In this document: positions 47,288 through 57,613 of the stretch, piece after piece
How the letters are laid out: each line of letters starts with the position of its first letter
Position numbering within the stretch: position 1 is the first letter of the stretch
NCBI GenBank assembly: GCA_918807975.1
Contig: OU964921.1
Coordinates: 43,240,498 to 43,304,497 of the forward strand
DNA from: Aplidium turbinatum
Lineage: Eukaryota > Chordata > Ascidiacea > Aplousobranchia > Polyclinidae
Direction of reading: 5' to 3'
Length of the DNA: 64,000 nucleotides
Made by a program: the position numbers and the translations under genes
The notes under the pieces: model-generated
The model's input: only the letters and a program-made list of their open reading frames with translations
Databases searched by the model: none
Told to the model about the DNA's origin: nothing

Positions 47288-47582
47288 CTTGAATCTTTAT
47301 CCTCGGACTGGGAAAGCTTCTTGCAGAGCTTAATCCTGGCAGTTTCGCATCCTTGTAGAGGCTTCGGATCACTGACGCAGGCCCGGTCACCGAGATTGAC
47401 AGAGTGAAGTTTCCGATTGTTGCCGGGTAACTATTCCATCCATTAGATGCCGCTGAATGGAGAGCAGTCCTTAACGTGCGTTGCTCAAGCGCACACCCCG
47501 AGAGTCGAACCAGCGCCGCTTGATCTTGAAGTTTCTTCGTTCCAGAAGTGACGCGCTAACCAATTGAGCTATCGGGGTGGTG
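47288..47582 (-). mobile_element. tRNA-derived SINE, family B (well preserved head)
   Basis: Minus-strand copy. The head in sense reads CCCCGATAGCTCAATTGGTT then AGCGCGTCACTTCTGG, with box B GGTTCGACTCTCGGGG; acceptor-like CCCCGA and TCGGGG can pair. Tail AGTCCGAGGATAAAGATTC. Closest to the founding tRNA-like sequence in the window. Confidence 0.88.
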
Positions 47583-47706
47583 GAATATACAAAAAAGAGG
47601 CAGCATATGTTTTCACATTAAATATAGCCTATTTGTATATACTCAAACTACAATTAGTGGTCTGATTGATTTGCTGCAATATTATAAACCACTTTACATG
47701 ACCTAA

Positions 47707-47981
47707 GGGAACGTTCAAATATTACGTAACGCCTTCGAGGGGGAGGGGGGGGGTTATGCAAAGCGTTACGTTAGCGTCACATCGGGGGGGGAGGGGGTTC
47801 AAGCAAAACGTTATGTAACGCTTTCGAGTACGAAATGGTAGTTTTTTGTGCTGAATTCGTAGTGAAAAAGCGTTACATGGGGGAGGGGGGGATTGAAAAA
47901 AGCGTTACGTTGGCGTTACATGGGGGAGGGGGGGGTCAAAAATTCGGAAAAAAAAGCGTTACGTAATATTTGAACGTTCCC
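47707..47981. mobile_element. Harbinger-type MITE copy 2
   Basis: Same family as 46900-47169, about 95 percent alike, with TAA on both sides (47704-47706, 47982-47984). The two copies lie in the same orientation about 540 bp apart, with a SINE between them. Confidence 0.92.
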
Positions 47982-48240
47982 TAAGTCGGCTGTGGAGCCC
48001 AGCTTTTTTTTAGCACCGCCATTTTAAATTTTTAAACGTCTAAAATTGGGTCAAAGAAAGCGAACATGATTTCAGAATTCACAAAACAGAATTGTGAGCG
48101 AAGTTGAATCATTTTTACTTCAACATAGAGTATATACAGAAGTTAACATATTTATTATGACTAACATATAAAAATTTTGAAATGGCAACAATAACCAAAT
48201 TAGATTGAAACTTCAAAACGACTTTTCTTGGATACATATA

Positions 48241-49061
48241 CAGTAGAATTCGCCTATAACGGCACCTTTTGGGGATTACAAAAACTGACGTTATAGCCGA
48301 ATTGACGTTATAGACGAACTACTGCAAACTATTTCAAAACTGTCTTTTGATTAAAGAAAGAAGTGTATAACTGTATAATCCAGTCAGGTTTACTGTGTAC
48401 CACCAAACTGACAAAAGTCACGCAGAAAATACAGTAAACAAAGAAATTGTTAAAAAAAAAACCTACAGCGAAAGTTACGGGAAATTTACGCAATACAGCT
48501 CATTACATACAGTAGTAGAGAAGTTGATTGTTTATTAGCAAAAAAGGTATTGATCTTCAGCTGTTTCAGTTTTGACACGGATTTCTCTACCTGGTAGAGT
48601 CTACCACATAGCGTTCAGCTTTTGCTAAATAATGTAGGATTTGCTCGCTATCGTCGTGACTTCGGAAGTATCGGTCTAGTTGTCTGATTGACTTCAGGGC
48701 TTCTACTGGGATACAAAGGTCAGCTGTAGAGCTGCTTTTTACATGTGATAGATTTTCACGTGGGAGAAAAGTTAATTCAGTTAAGTAAAGTCCCTGCTGC
48801 GAACGACATAGCAAAATAAAAGGAAGACATTTTGCAAGCAGGAGCGCTAACTGGATTGAAAGACTGACCATTCGTGCTGAAGGTGATGGCTTAAAGTGAC
48901 GTTATAAACGAACAAAAGACGTCTGGGGACCAATAAAAGGGTGCTGTTACATGCGAATTGACGTTATAGGCGATGCTGTTGTAGCCGAACTACAATGTAC
49001 GTAAGAGATAGGAATTCTGCCGGGACCGAGCGAAATGTGACGTAATAGGCGAATTTTACTG
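48241..49061 (-). mobile_element. pogo-like element with transposase remnant
   Basis: Ends CAGTAGAATTCGCCTATAAC...AATAGGCGAATTTTACTG, with TA outside both ends, the mark of Tc1/mariner-pogo. GACGTTATA words repeat inside both ends. On the minus strand, 48587-48871 encodes PVEALKSIRQLDRYFRSHDD then SEQILHYLAKAERYVVDS, resembling the C-terminal helix region of Tigger/pogo transposases. The DDE core is gone. Confidence 0.8.
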
Positions 49062-50404
49062 TATATTAACTGTGGCCTAATGTTAGTAATTGCCACCGAT
49101 TACTTTGTACAATACAAGTTCTAAAACAAATGTCTGTGTCTAATAAGTAAACTTCAATTTTAAAGTGATCTTAATCTTATTGTTCTTCAAAATCAGGATC
49201 ACACAATAAAAGTGATCTTCGTGATCAAGATCCTGCCCATCTCTGCCTGCAGGAGACTTGAGGATTACCTATTAGGTCAAAACGCAGGACAGTCGATCAA
49301 CTGCGTGCATTGTACAGTCAACAATAGTTGCAAACTAAGCAGATTTGTATTTGGCTTGCGTTTGAATTTAGTAAAATGCTGGTACCGGTAACAAAAATTA
49401 TTCAACAACAAAAAGTTGTTCTTTGCCAATCACCTGCTTTTTAATAATTTAAATTGTATCTTAAAACTGGTTCACACTGTCTCGATCCACCTTTCACTTC
49501 ATTTCTTGTTGTTCAAAGCCTGTTGGCAGATTCTTGTTTTCTTTTATAGTTTTCAAAAAGTTTTCCTAATTCTTTTGGGCAGGTAGGGATATATTTTTCT
49601 CTTAAGCCTCGTTCAACAATAGCTAAAAATATTTTATTGAACTTGGCTTGATCCGAAGGTCATTGTTTCTCAACTGCATTAGCAAATACTTTGCAGTGAA
49701 GTTTATGTTTACTGCAAAAAACTGTGATCAATTAAGCACAGATTCATTGAAGTGTATCAAGGCTTTTCTAATTAGTCCAGTCGCTGAATGATTTGACCTA
49801 GAAAAAAATAATACCAAGCTGAAACTTTGTCAGGAGGTTTGATTGGTGATGTGGAGTCACCAAAAAAAAAGCCCCATGGTTCCCCCTTGGGAATAGTGAG
49901 TTTTGGCCATTTTTCCATAATGGCCGCAGCCCCCATGGGCCAAAAACTCGAAATCGTCTAAAATTGATGTTTTATACCTCATTCGAAAGATAATTTCATA
50001 CTGAATCACTTTCACAAAAGAACTATGGTCAAAAAATTCACACATTTGAAGTTATTAGCCATTAAATGCGGACTATAAGGCAGAATCCACCGTTAGGCTT
50101 TAGCCTGGTGGATTCTTGTGAGGAGTGACAAGCAATGAATTACTCCATGGTTAAACCAGAGCTTGCGAAAAAGTGTACAATTTCCCATCGGAAGTTACTC
50201 CTCAAACTGATTTTGGAAAACTCAATATATAAACAACAAGTCTCCATAAAAGCGGAAAATTAAAACCAATTGTATAGTGTAGAAATTCAAAAGTTGCTGA
50301 ATCTATAAATTTTGGAATATTTTATCAGGAATTACTCCCAAACCAATATTGACATATTTTTGACATTAAAATACACCACACTGAAAAATTGTTGACCGAT
50401 AAAT

Positions 50405-50645
50405 CAGGCCCGGATTTAGGGGAGGGGGGCAGAGGGTGCAGGTGCCCCGGGCCCCCCGACTTTTAAAGGGCCCCCTAAGTGGAAAAAATGTGATTTTGTG
50501 TTATTTTTTTCTTTCATCCTTTGAAGTTTCTGCAAAATGCTGTGCAGTGCTGGATTAATGCTACTGTAGACGTAGAGGTGGTTTTTGCACGGGGCCCCCC
50601 TATCTAAAAGTGCCCCGGGCCCCCCATCAGCTAAATCCGGCCCTG
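50405..50645. mobile_element. hAT MITE, 241 bp
   Basis: Ends CAGGCCCGGATTTAGG...CTAAATCCGGCCCTG. Flanks CGATAAAT and CGGTAAAT (7 of 8 alike). GGGCCCCC runs inside both ends. Second copy at 54643-54897. Confidence 0.88.
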
Positions 50646-53600
50646 CGGTAAATAGCAAAATTGTAGAAATTATGTCAAAAAATGTAACATTCAAGATTTT
50701 ACATTTTGGGACACTACAAAAAAACACCGACCTAAATAGTAAAGTATCACTTTTCACTTATAACAAATTTCAGTTCATAAATTTTTTTAAATCTTGTAAC
50801 CAATGTCCAAGTACTGGCATTTCTATATTTTATATTAGAATAAATCAAAGATATTCCGCCCATCGTCATCCTCATCATCACTTGATTCGTAAACTTCGAG
50901 TAACCTATCTAAAATTAATAACATTGATCTTAAGATATGAAATATCTGACTGCATGTCACCTGACATATAAATAGTTAAATTCACTCCATACAACTAAAA
51001 TGATGGTCACTTGCTTCTGTTTTAATGAATTATGGCGTTTTATACTTATTTTCATCTTAATTGACTAAAAGCTTGATTGTCCAAGAAATTAGAAAACATT
51101 GAACTGAAGAACTGTTTACCTCTTTATTTTCACATCCTTCACCATGACAACCACTGCATGCTGTTACACAACTGAGGCCATGCTTCTTACATGAACATCT
51201 CTTTGTACCACATTGATTCTTTGTTGATTGGCATTTGCATCTTATAACCTGCAGGACACACTCTGGAGCAACTTTATTGTCCGTCATTATTGGAGAATAA
51301 TTGTTGTCTTCAAGTTTCCAGCCCCACTCCTCTTCCTTTGACTCTATTTCCCTATTGCTTAACAATTTCCACATGGTTACTTGATGTGCACGAAGAGCAT
51401 GGTAATGAGCTGCTCTGCTTGTTGGTGGCATTTTTCTGGTTCCAACACACCCTGGGTTGCCATCTCCATATACTTTCTATGTCTAAAGTAAAATTAATAA
51501 TGGAAGGTATATGAAATAATAACTTAATTGTTACAGGGATGTCTTTGAAGGTCTCTAGTTTTAAACTGAGGGAGGAGATCTGCCTGACTACCTGAGCTGC
51601 TGCTATGCTGCGACGATCCTTTGTCCATTACTAGTTAATCTATTAGACAGCGCAGATAGATTAATTGTTACAGGGATGTTTGAAAGATCAAGGAAATTAT
51701 CTTAAATTGCCTCTCTTCTGCGTTAATTTAGTTAAATTGTTACACTCTTATTCACAAATGCAATGTCTTTGAGATTAGTGCTAAAATGCTGATTTGTTAT
51801 GTGGTTCGTTAGTTTTCTGTAGGCTACTAGGGTAATATAAAGTGATCTTCAGTGAGAAATGCACATGTATACACTATACAATAACTGCTGACTTAGCCAA
51901 TACTTTTAAAACTAACCTGGGTTTCGTTAAGGTTTCAAATTTCTTTCCACTACACATTGCTACAAAGATTGGTTCTGCTAACATTGCAATTTTAGCTTGG
52001 TCTGCCCAAATATCGCTCATTTTTATAGATAAATCTTTCAGTTCATCAGATTTTTTCACAAGCTTGAGAAAGCTTACTTTTCCTTTTCGAAATGGAGCCG
52101 AAACAGTATCACAACCGGACCATGCATGGATAAATAGAAGATGTTCTCTGATTGTCTCCAGTGGTGGTGAAACAGTTTTCATGTTCCATCCCTTCTGAGC
52201 CCTTTATTGGAAAAATACAACATCTTGACAATCTTTCCTCCAATGATAAAGTAACATAACAATGATGTCTATGTCGTCGGCTACAACAACAATAGAATTT
52301 CGTGTGCTTGCAGAAAGATTGATTGCTGTTTTCACAATTTCAGTGTCAGCATCACCATCACAGTTACCGTAGTTACTTGCTGTCCAACGTTCTTCAAACT
52401 CTCAGAAATCAGATCAATAAATTGAGCTTTGTTGTGTTCATTCGAAAGAAAACGATCTTGTGTAGTTGGTACAGAATTGATAGACGCCACTTCAACATTT
52501 GGACACTTTTTACTAGCAGTTTGTCAAATATGTTCATTTGACTTTGTAGAAGCGTATTTATATCCATCAAAGATAACATGAGCAGAACCATAGTGTCTTC
52601 TAACATAAGATACATAGAGTTGAGCCAATTCAGCGAATGTTGAGTCTTTCAACCATCTGACTCTGTGAAGTAGGGCACCTCCATCAACAACATACAATGA
52701 ATTTTTATCAATCTGGTCCTTACCAACAGCTTCTGTATCGTTCATTAGTGCTGTTCTCAAAGCAGCTTTATCAGCTTTCCTCAAAAGTCCATCCTTGAAC
52801 AGTGAAGGAGGATATGGTATCATTTCGAATGAAAAGTACTTCTCAACATCGTCTTCACGTTCTGCGATAGCGGTCAGTCTTGTAAAAAGAATGATTGGAT
52901 TGACATTTACGTGTTCCTCGTCTATCTTTACAAAATTTCCAAGTACCTCAAGTGGTTTAACCATAGATATCTTATATATAGATATGCAACTCAGCAATCG
53001 TGGAATTATCGTCACGCTCGACTGACTTTATGGACACAATCAACAATCAAGGTTGCCAGCTTGGCTAGCGTATCTATGGTAGGCTATTATTGTACGGTTT
53101 GGGCTTGGCGAGTGGCGGCTTTTGAGCTCCTTTGGAATATTTTGTTTGGCGTATATTTCAAGTTTTCACAGAATAGCCTACTATGAAAAATCAAGACAAT
53201 AATCTTTCTTCACGTAGGTTAATGCAACTTCTGTTTCATGATCGTTGGAACTACCATTTAAGCTTATTTCCAGTGACTCATTAAAGCTTGTTGTAGGCAG
53301 TTTACAAACCTGAGATAGAGGGGCGCCGGAACGATTGTAGAGTGAAATATACGGTAGCGATAATGCTGGGCAACTCGTTCGTTTTCCCGTTATTAGCCAT
53401 GAAAGTCGAAATGTGAGACAGATGAATGATTGAAATAGCTTGAACAAGAAACGAAAGGTAAATTTCCCATTCATAGCATCACAATCTGCTGCAAAGTATA
53501 AAATGTGTCCACGGGATAATTTGTGTGGGCCTACTGAAGGCTATAGGCCCTATAATTTGGCTAAAAGCGAATAGCAGAAGTTGTTAGCCTATATTGCAAA

Positions 53601-53939
53601 ATGTGCAGTAGCTTACATGACCTTAAAAGGGCACCATTGCCCCCCATCCAGAGAAAATTTGAGGGCAGGGGGCATCCTCCCCCCTGCTGAGACAGCTTCA
53701 TTAGCATCACGGATCCAACCGCCAAACCAAGACAATTTTAATGTTTGGTACACACCATAACTAGGCTACCAAATGCTATAGCACAGCTTTCGGTAGCCAG
53801 CAGTAACTTTCATTTTGGTAACACTCAGTAGATTAATTGAATAAAACTTCAGCTTGTCCTGAAACTACAGCTCCAAAAAAGGTCTTTACCTACTTATCAA
53901 TGGTTGACAGGCTTGTTGTTAGGCATTGTCGGAAATTTT

Positions 53940-54272
53940 CAAGCATTTTCAGGGGTTTGTTTGTTTGTTTGTTTGTTTAACTTTATCCTGCATTGCGGGA
54001 AAGCGGACTTGAGCGCTATGCATCGGTGTACGCCTTCCGACGTACACCTGACCCACGCTGCAGCCGACGGCAATGACTGTTTCCGGTTGTCTACTCTACT
54101 TATGACTTAAATTTGGTACTACCTATTACTCGAAATCGATCACTAGGTAGAGGCAATTATCGTAAAGTTTCTTGCCCAGAGAAACAACAGCAAGTGCGGG
54201 TAGCTGGAGTCGAACATGCAGGCTCTCGACTGTGAGCCCAACGCGCTAACCACTCGGCCACGGCTGGCATTG
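53940..54272 (-). mobile_element. tRNA-derived SINE, family A
   Basis: Minus-strand copy of 1287-1604. (TTTG)n at the left is the tail; CCTGCATTGCGGGAAAGCGG, CCGACGTACACCTGACCC and GGAGTCGAACATGCAGGC follow, and the head ends CCACTCGGCCACGGCTGGC. Very similar to the first copy, hence fairly young. Confidence 0.9.
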
Positions 54273-54642
54273 TAGAGTAGCTACTTTCAGGCATTGTGTA
54301 GGATTTCCAGGCATTGTCGATCATTATCAGTGGTTGACGGGTTTGTTAGGCATTATAGAACATTTTCAGGCATTGCCAAACATTTTCAGGGGTTGTCAGG
54401 CATTGTAGAGTAGTTACTTTCAGGCATTGTTGGGAATTTCCAGGCATTGTCAAGGATTTCCAGGCATTGTTGATCAATATCAGTGGTTGACAGGTTTGGT
54501 AGTCATTATGGAACATTTTCAGGCATTGTCGAACATTTTCAGGGATCGTCGAACATTTTCAGGGGTTGTCGAACATTTTCAGGGGTTGTCAGGCATTGTA
54601 GAGTAGCTACTTTCAGGCATTGTTGGTAATTTCAAGGCATTG

Positions 54643-54897
54643 TCTAGGATTTAGGGGGGGCAGAGGGTGCAGGTACCCCGGACCCCCGACTTTTAAAGGG
54701 CCCCCTACGTAAAAAAAAAGTGATTTTGTGTTAGTTTTTTTCTTTTAGCTTTTGTGGTTTCTGCAAAATGCTGTGCAGTGCTGGATTGATGCTACTGTAG
54801 ACGTCGAGGGGGTGTTTCGCGCCGTAGGCGAATTTTTTTGCACGGGGCCCCTGATCTAAAAATGCCCCCGGGCCCCCCATCAGTTAAATCCGGTCCT
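54643..54897. mobile_element. hAT MITE, copy of the 50405 family
   Basis: GGATTTAGGGGGGGCAGAGG, GTGCTGGATTGATGCTACTG and GGCCCCCCATCAG match 50405-50645; ends TTAAATCCGGTCCTG. The outer few bases of the left end are worn. Confidence 0.8.
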
Positions 54898-57589
54898 GTG
54901 TGAAAATGAAATGCGTTTTTATCAGATTATAATCAAAATCAAAAATCGTAGTCTGAAAGTGCCGCCCCCAGACGTGCCGCCCGGGGCGGTCCGCCCCTCC
55001 TTCCCCCCCTAGCTACACCACTGATTGTCGGACATCTTCAGGCATTGTCTAGGATTTCCAGGCATTGTCGAACATATTCAGTGTTAGATAGGTTTGTTAG
55101 GCATTGTCGAACGTTTTCTTGGGTTGTCGATCATTACCAGGTTTTGACAGGTTTGTCAGGCATTGTCGATACTTATGATAGCCAGATCATTTAAACGCTG
55201 CTGTGTTTGTGTATACTGTAAATACGTTTACAACCTACGCAAAATAGAAAGGGATCATTCTGCTGCGCATGCAGAGCTGAGAATAAAAATGCATGAAAAT
55301 GTTCGACAATGCCTGACAAACGTGTCAAAAACCAATGATGATCGACAATGCCTGGAAATCCTAGACAATGCCTGGAAATTCTCAACAATGCCTGAAAGTA
55401 GCTACTCTACAACGCCTGACAACCCCTGAAAATGTTCGACAATCCCTGAAAATGTTCCATAATGACTACCAAACCTGTCAAACACTGATATTGATCGACA
55501 ATGCCTGGAAATCCTAGACAATGCCTGGAAATTCCAAACAAATGTCTGAAAGTAACTACTCTACAATGCCTGACAACCCCTGAAAATGCTCGACAATCCC
55601 TGAAAATGTTCGACAATGCCTGAAAATGTTCCATAATGACTACCAAACCTGTCAAACACTGATATTGATCGACAATGCCTGGAAATTCCCAACAATGCCT
55701 GAAAGTAACTACTCTACAATGCCTGACAACCCCTGAAAATGCTCGACAACCCCTGAATATGTTCGATAATGCCTGAAAATGTTCGACAATGCCTCACAAG
55801 CCTGTCAACCACTGATAATGATCGACAATGCCTGGAAATCCTACACAATGCCTAGAAATTCCCAACAATGCCTGAAAGTAGTTAGCCTACTCTACAATAC
55901 CTGAAACCCCTGAAAATGTTCGGCAACCCCTGAAAATGCTCCACAACCCCCCAAAAAGCCGACAATGCCTGACAATGCCCGACAATGCCTACAATGCCAG
56001 ACAATGGGTATTTAGAGGTACCCTCTGTGACTGTGATTTGTTTTCAATCGCCAGAATCTCCATAAAGCAGTCCATGCGGAACGAGAATGTGACGTCATCA
56101 CAAGCAATTCATACGTCAACTTGAAAACGAAGAAAGTTTTATTTAAACAAAAACCAAAAAAATATATTAAAAATAAAGTTGTTTTGCTGTGCCAAGTTTG
56201 AAGTCAATGCATACAGCCATAGCTACGCTGTTAGCCTTCAAACATCGTTACGCACCACTGAGTTGCATATCTATATATAAGATATCTATGGTTTAACGCA
56301 GGTTTTGCGTTGAATAGTTGCAGTTGCTAAATTTTGACCATCCAATGTTTTTTGAATGATTGCTCCTATCTCCTCTGATCTCTCACAATTAACCAAATCT
56401 TTTCCAGATATAGAAACCCAGCCGGATGTCAAGGAATGTAGATGCTCATCAGCAAAAGTAAACGGATTGCGTTGTTCAAGCCAATCTTTAAACATTACAT
56501 AATCATCATAGTCGCGCTTGCGTCTGGAGTCGTCTATATCTATGTGCTGTTCACTTGACTTTATATCTAGTGCGGAAAGCACCAGGCTAAAGCCTAATGG
56601 TGGATTCTGCTTTATAGTCTGCATTTAATGGCTAATAACTTCTAATGTGTGTATTTTTTGACCATAGTTCTTGTGTGAAAGTGATTCAGTATGAAATTAT
56701 TTTTCGAATGAGGTATAAAACATCAATTTTAGACAATTTTGAATTTTTGGCCTATGGGGGGCTGCGTCCATTTTGGAAAAATGGCCAAAACTCACTATTC
56801 CCAAGGGGGAATCATGGGGCTTTTTTTTTGGTGACTCCACATCATCAATAGAACCACCCGACAAAGTTTCAGCTTGGTATTATTTTTTCCGGGTTTGACC
56901 ATTTTTTTAAGTTCAGCGACTGGACTAAATCCTCACCTGGCTACCTAGAGATACGGCCTGATTTGTTTCATTTTGCAAGTGCAGGGTTTGCCAACTTTTG
57001 GTAACTGTCTGAATAAAATTTTCTAAAAATAATAATTTAACGTCAAAAAATAATAATTTAACGTCATTTTTACTGTCTTTCCCAGGTGACAAATTGGGTT
57101 TTAACATCACCAGGTTTGAGTCAGAAAATTTCAGTCAGACGGTTAGCTGCTTGCTAACTGTCTGATTAAATGTTGTTTAACTTTTTCTCTTTTTTAGGCC
57201 TACTGCTTCCCCAAGGCAACAAAAAACTTGTATAATGTATATCACTACCAGTCAGCAAAAAGTAAGAAAAATCAGACAATTTCAGACAGTAGCGGTAGTC
57301 AAAATGTGATAAGTCAGGCCGCACCTTTAGGCAGCCATGAATCATAGTAATTTGATAGGTTGCTCTGCATTGAAACGTAACTTATGTACAGAAGTAATAA
57401 GCTTACAGGTGCTGTCCCAGTGGAGTGAATAGACTGACACGTAAAGTCGTCAACTCCTACAACATCCATCAATAAACTTTCATTGTTGCTATTACTAAGC
57501 AAATTTTCTCAATAAAATACTTAGAAATGAAGTGCTGATTGTAGATACTTTAGTAAAACACCTGTTTATATTTAGATACATTAATCACA

Positions 57590-57613
57590 ATTTTAGGTAA
57601 TTTCTAATAAGCG
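57590..57613 (+). promoter_or_regulatory. 3' splice acceptor and 17-base leader before ACADS
   Basis: ACAATTTTAG (AG at 57595-57596) is followed by 17 bases and then the ATG at 57614. A strong acceptor so close to the start suggests an upstream non-coding exon or spliced-leader trans-splicing. No matching donor was assigned. Confidence 0.5.

Larger units (their letters stand above)
45876..49245. mobile_element. Old hAT element with GATCAAGATC-rich ends, filled with insertions
   Basis: Left end CAGAGATAGGCAAGATCACC is inverted at the right end (GATCCTGCCCATCTCTG). Subterminal GTGATCTT/AAGATCAC words repeat on both sides (45890-45955, 49155-49235). I see no target duplication. It contains a SINE C, two SINE B copies, two Harbinger MITEs and a pogo-like element, so it predates them all. 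Confidence 0.75.
53905..55998. repeat. Inverted minisatellite of GGCATTGTC/GAACATTTTCAGG units
   Basis: On the plus strand, units such as CAGGCATTGTCGAACATTTT and GGGGTTGTCAGGCATTGTAG run from 53905 to 54650 and 55027-55170. From 55295 to 55998 the same units run inverted (GACAATGCCTGAAAATG...). Higher-order units of about 150-170 bp, including AGTAGCTACTTTCAGG, can be seen on both sides. A foldback structure about 2 kb long, with a SINE and a MITE inserted in the left arm. Confidence 0.85.
52961..56291. mobile_element. TTAA-type DNA element, 3.3 kb, inside the FEN-like/CXC gene
   Basis: A perfect 34-bp inverted repeat begins CCATAGATATCTTATAT and ends, inside, with CAACTCAG. TTTAA lies directly outside both ends (52956-52960, 56292-56296), so the target is TTAA or TTTAA, as for piggyBac/Kolobok. 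It contains a SINE (53940), a MITE (54643) and a large inverted minisatellite (53905-55998). No transposase seen. Confidence 0.88.
51057..56624 (-). pseudogene. FEN-like/CXC transposon protein, copy 2, split by an insertion
   Basis: Minus strand. N-terminal part 56624-56297 (DYDDYVMFKDWLEQRNPFTF, NCERSEEIGAIIQKTLDG); after the insertion the frame resumes at 52960 exactly between TCVK and PLEVLGN, then ILFTRLTAIAEREDDVEKYF, YVVDGGALLHRVRWL, YGSAHVIFDGY (to about 52520), IHAWSGCDTVSAPFRKGK (about 52120), SDIWADQAKI, PPTSRAAHYHALRAHQV, EWGWKLEDNNYSPIM and a CXC array (CKCQ...CSCKKHGLSCV...CSGCHGEGCENKE, about 51240-51125). VVDGG, VIFDG and GCD fit the PIN/FEN-XPG nuclease plan; the CXC array resembles tesmin/TSO1 DNA-binding repeats. 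Function is inferred. Much less decayed than copy 1; several frame breaks lie between 52520 and 52190. Confidence 0.8.
49771..56927 (-). mobile_element. Second long-inverted-repeat element carrying a FEN-like/CXC gene
   Basis: 49771-50120 is inverted at about 56575-56927: TAGTCCAGTCGCTGAA outermost, then AATAATACCAAGCTGAAAC, GGTGATGTGGAGTCACC, CCATTAAATGC and AGGCTTTAGCCTGGTG. The about 350-bp inverted ends are unlike those of the element at 2938-11600. They enclose the minus-strand gene 51057-56624. No clear target duplication at the ends. Without the nested insertion at 52961-56291 and the MITE at 50405-50645, the element would be about 3.6 kb. Confidence 0.75.

Noticed and set aside
47500-47582. 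Possible tRNA gene on the minus strand
   Set aside because: Good acceptor-like pairing, but the anticodon region is irregular and the whole unit recurs five times with a shared body and tail; SINE family B.
51842-53186. Plus-strand open frames
   Set aside because: Shadows of the minus-strand FEN-like/CXC gene.
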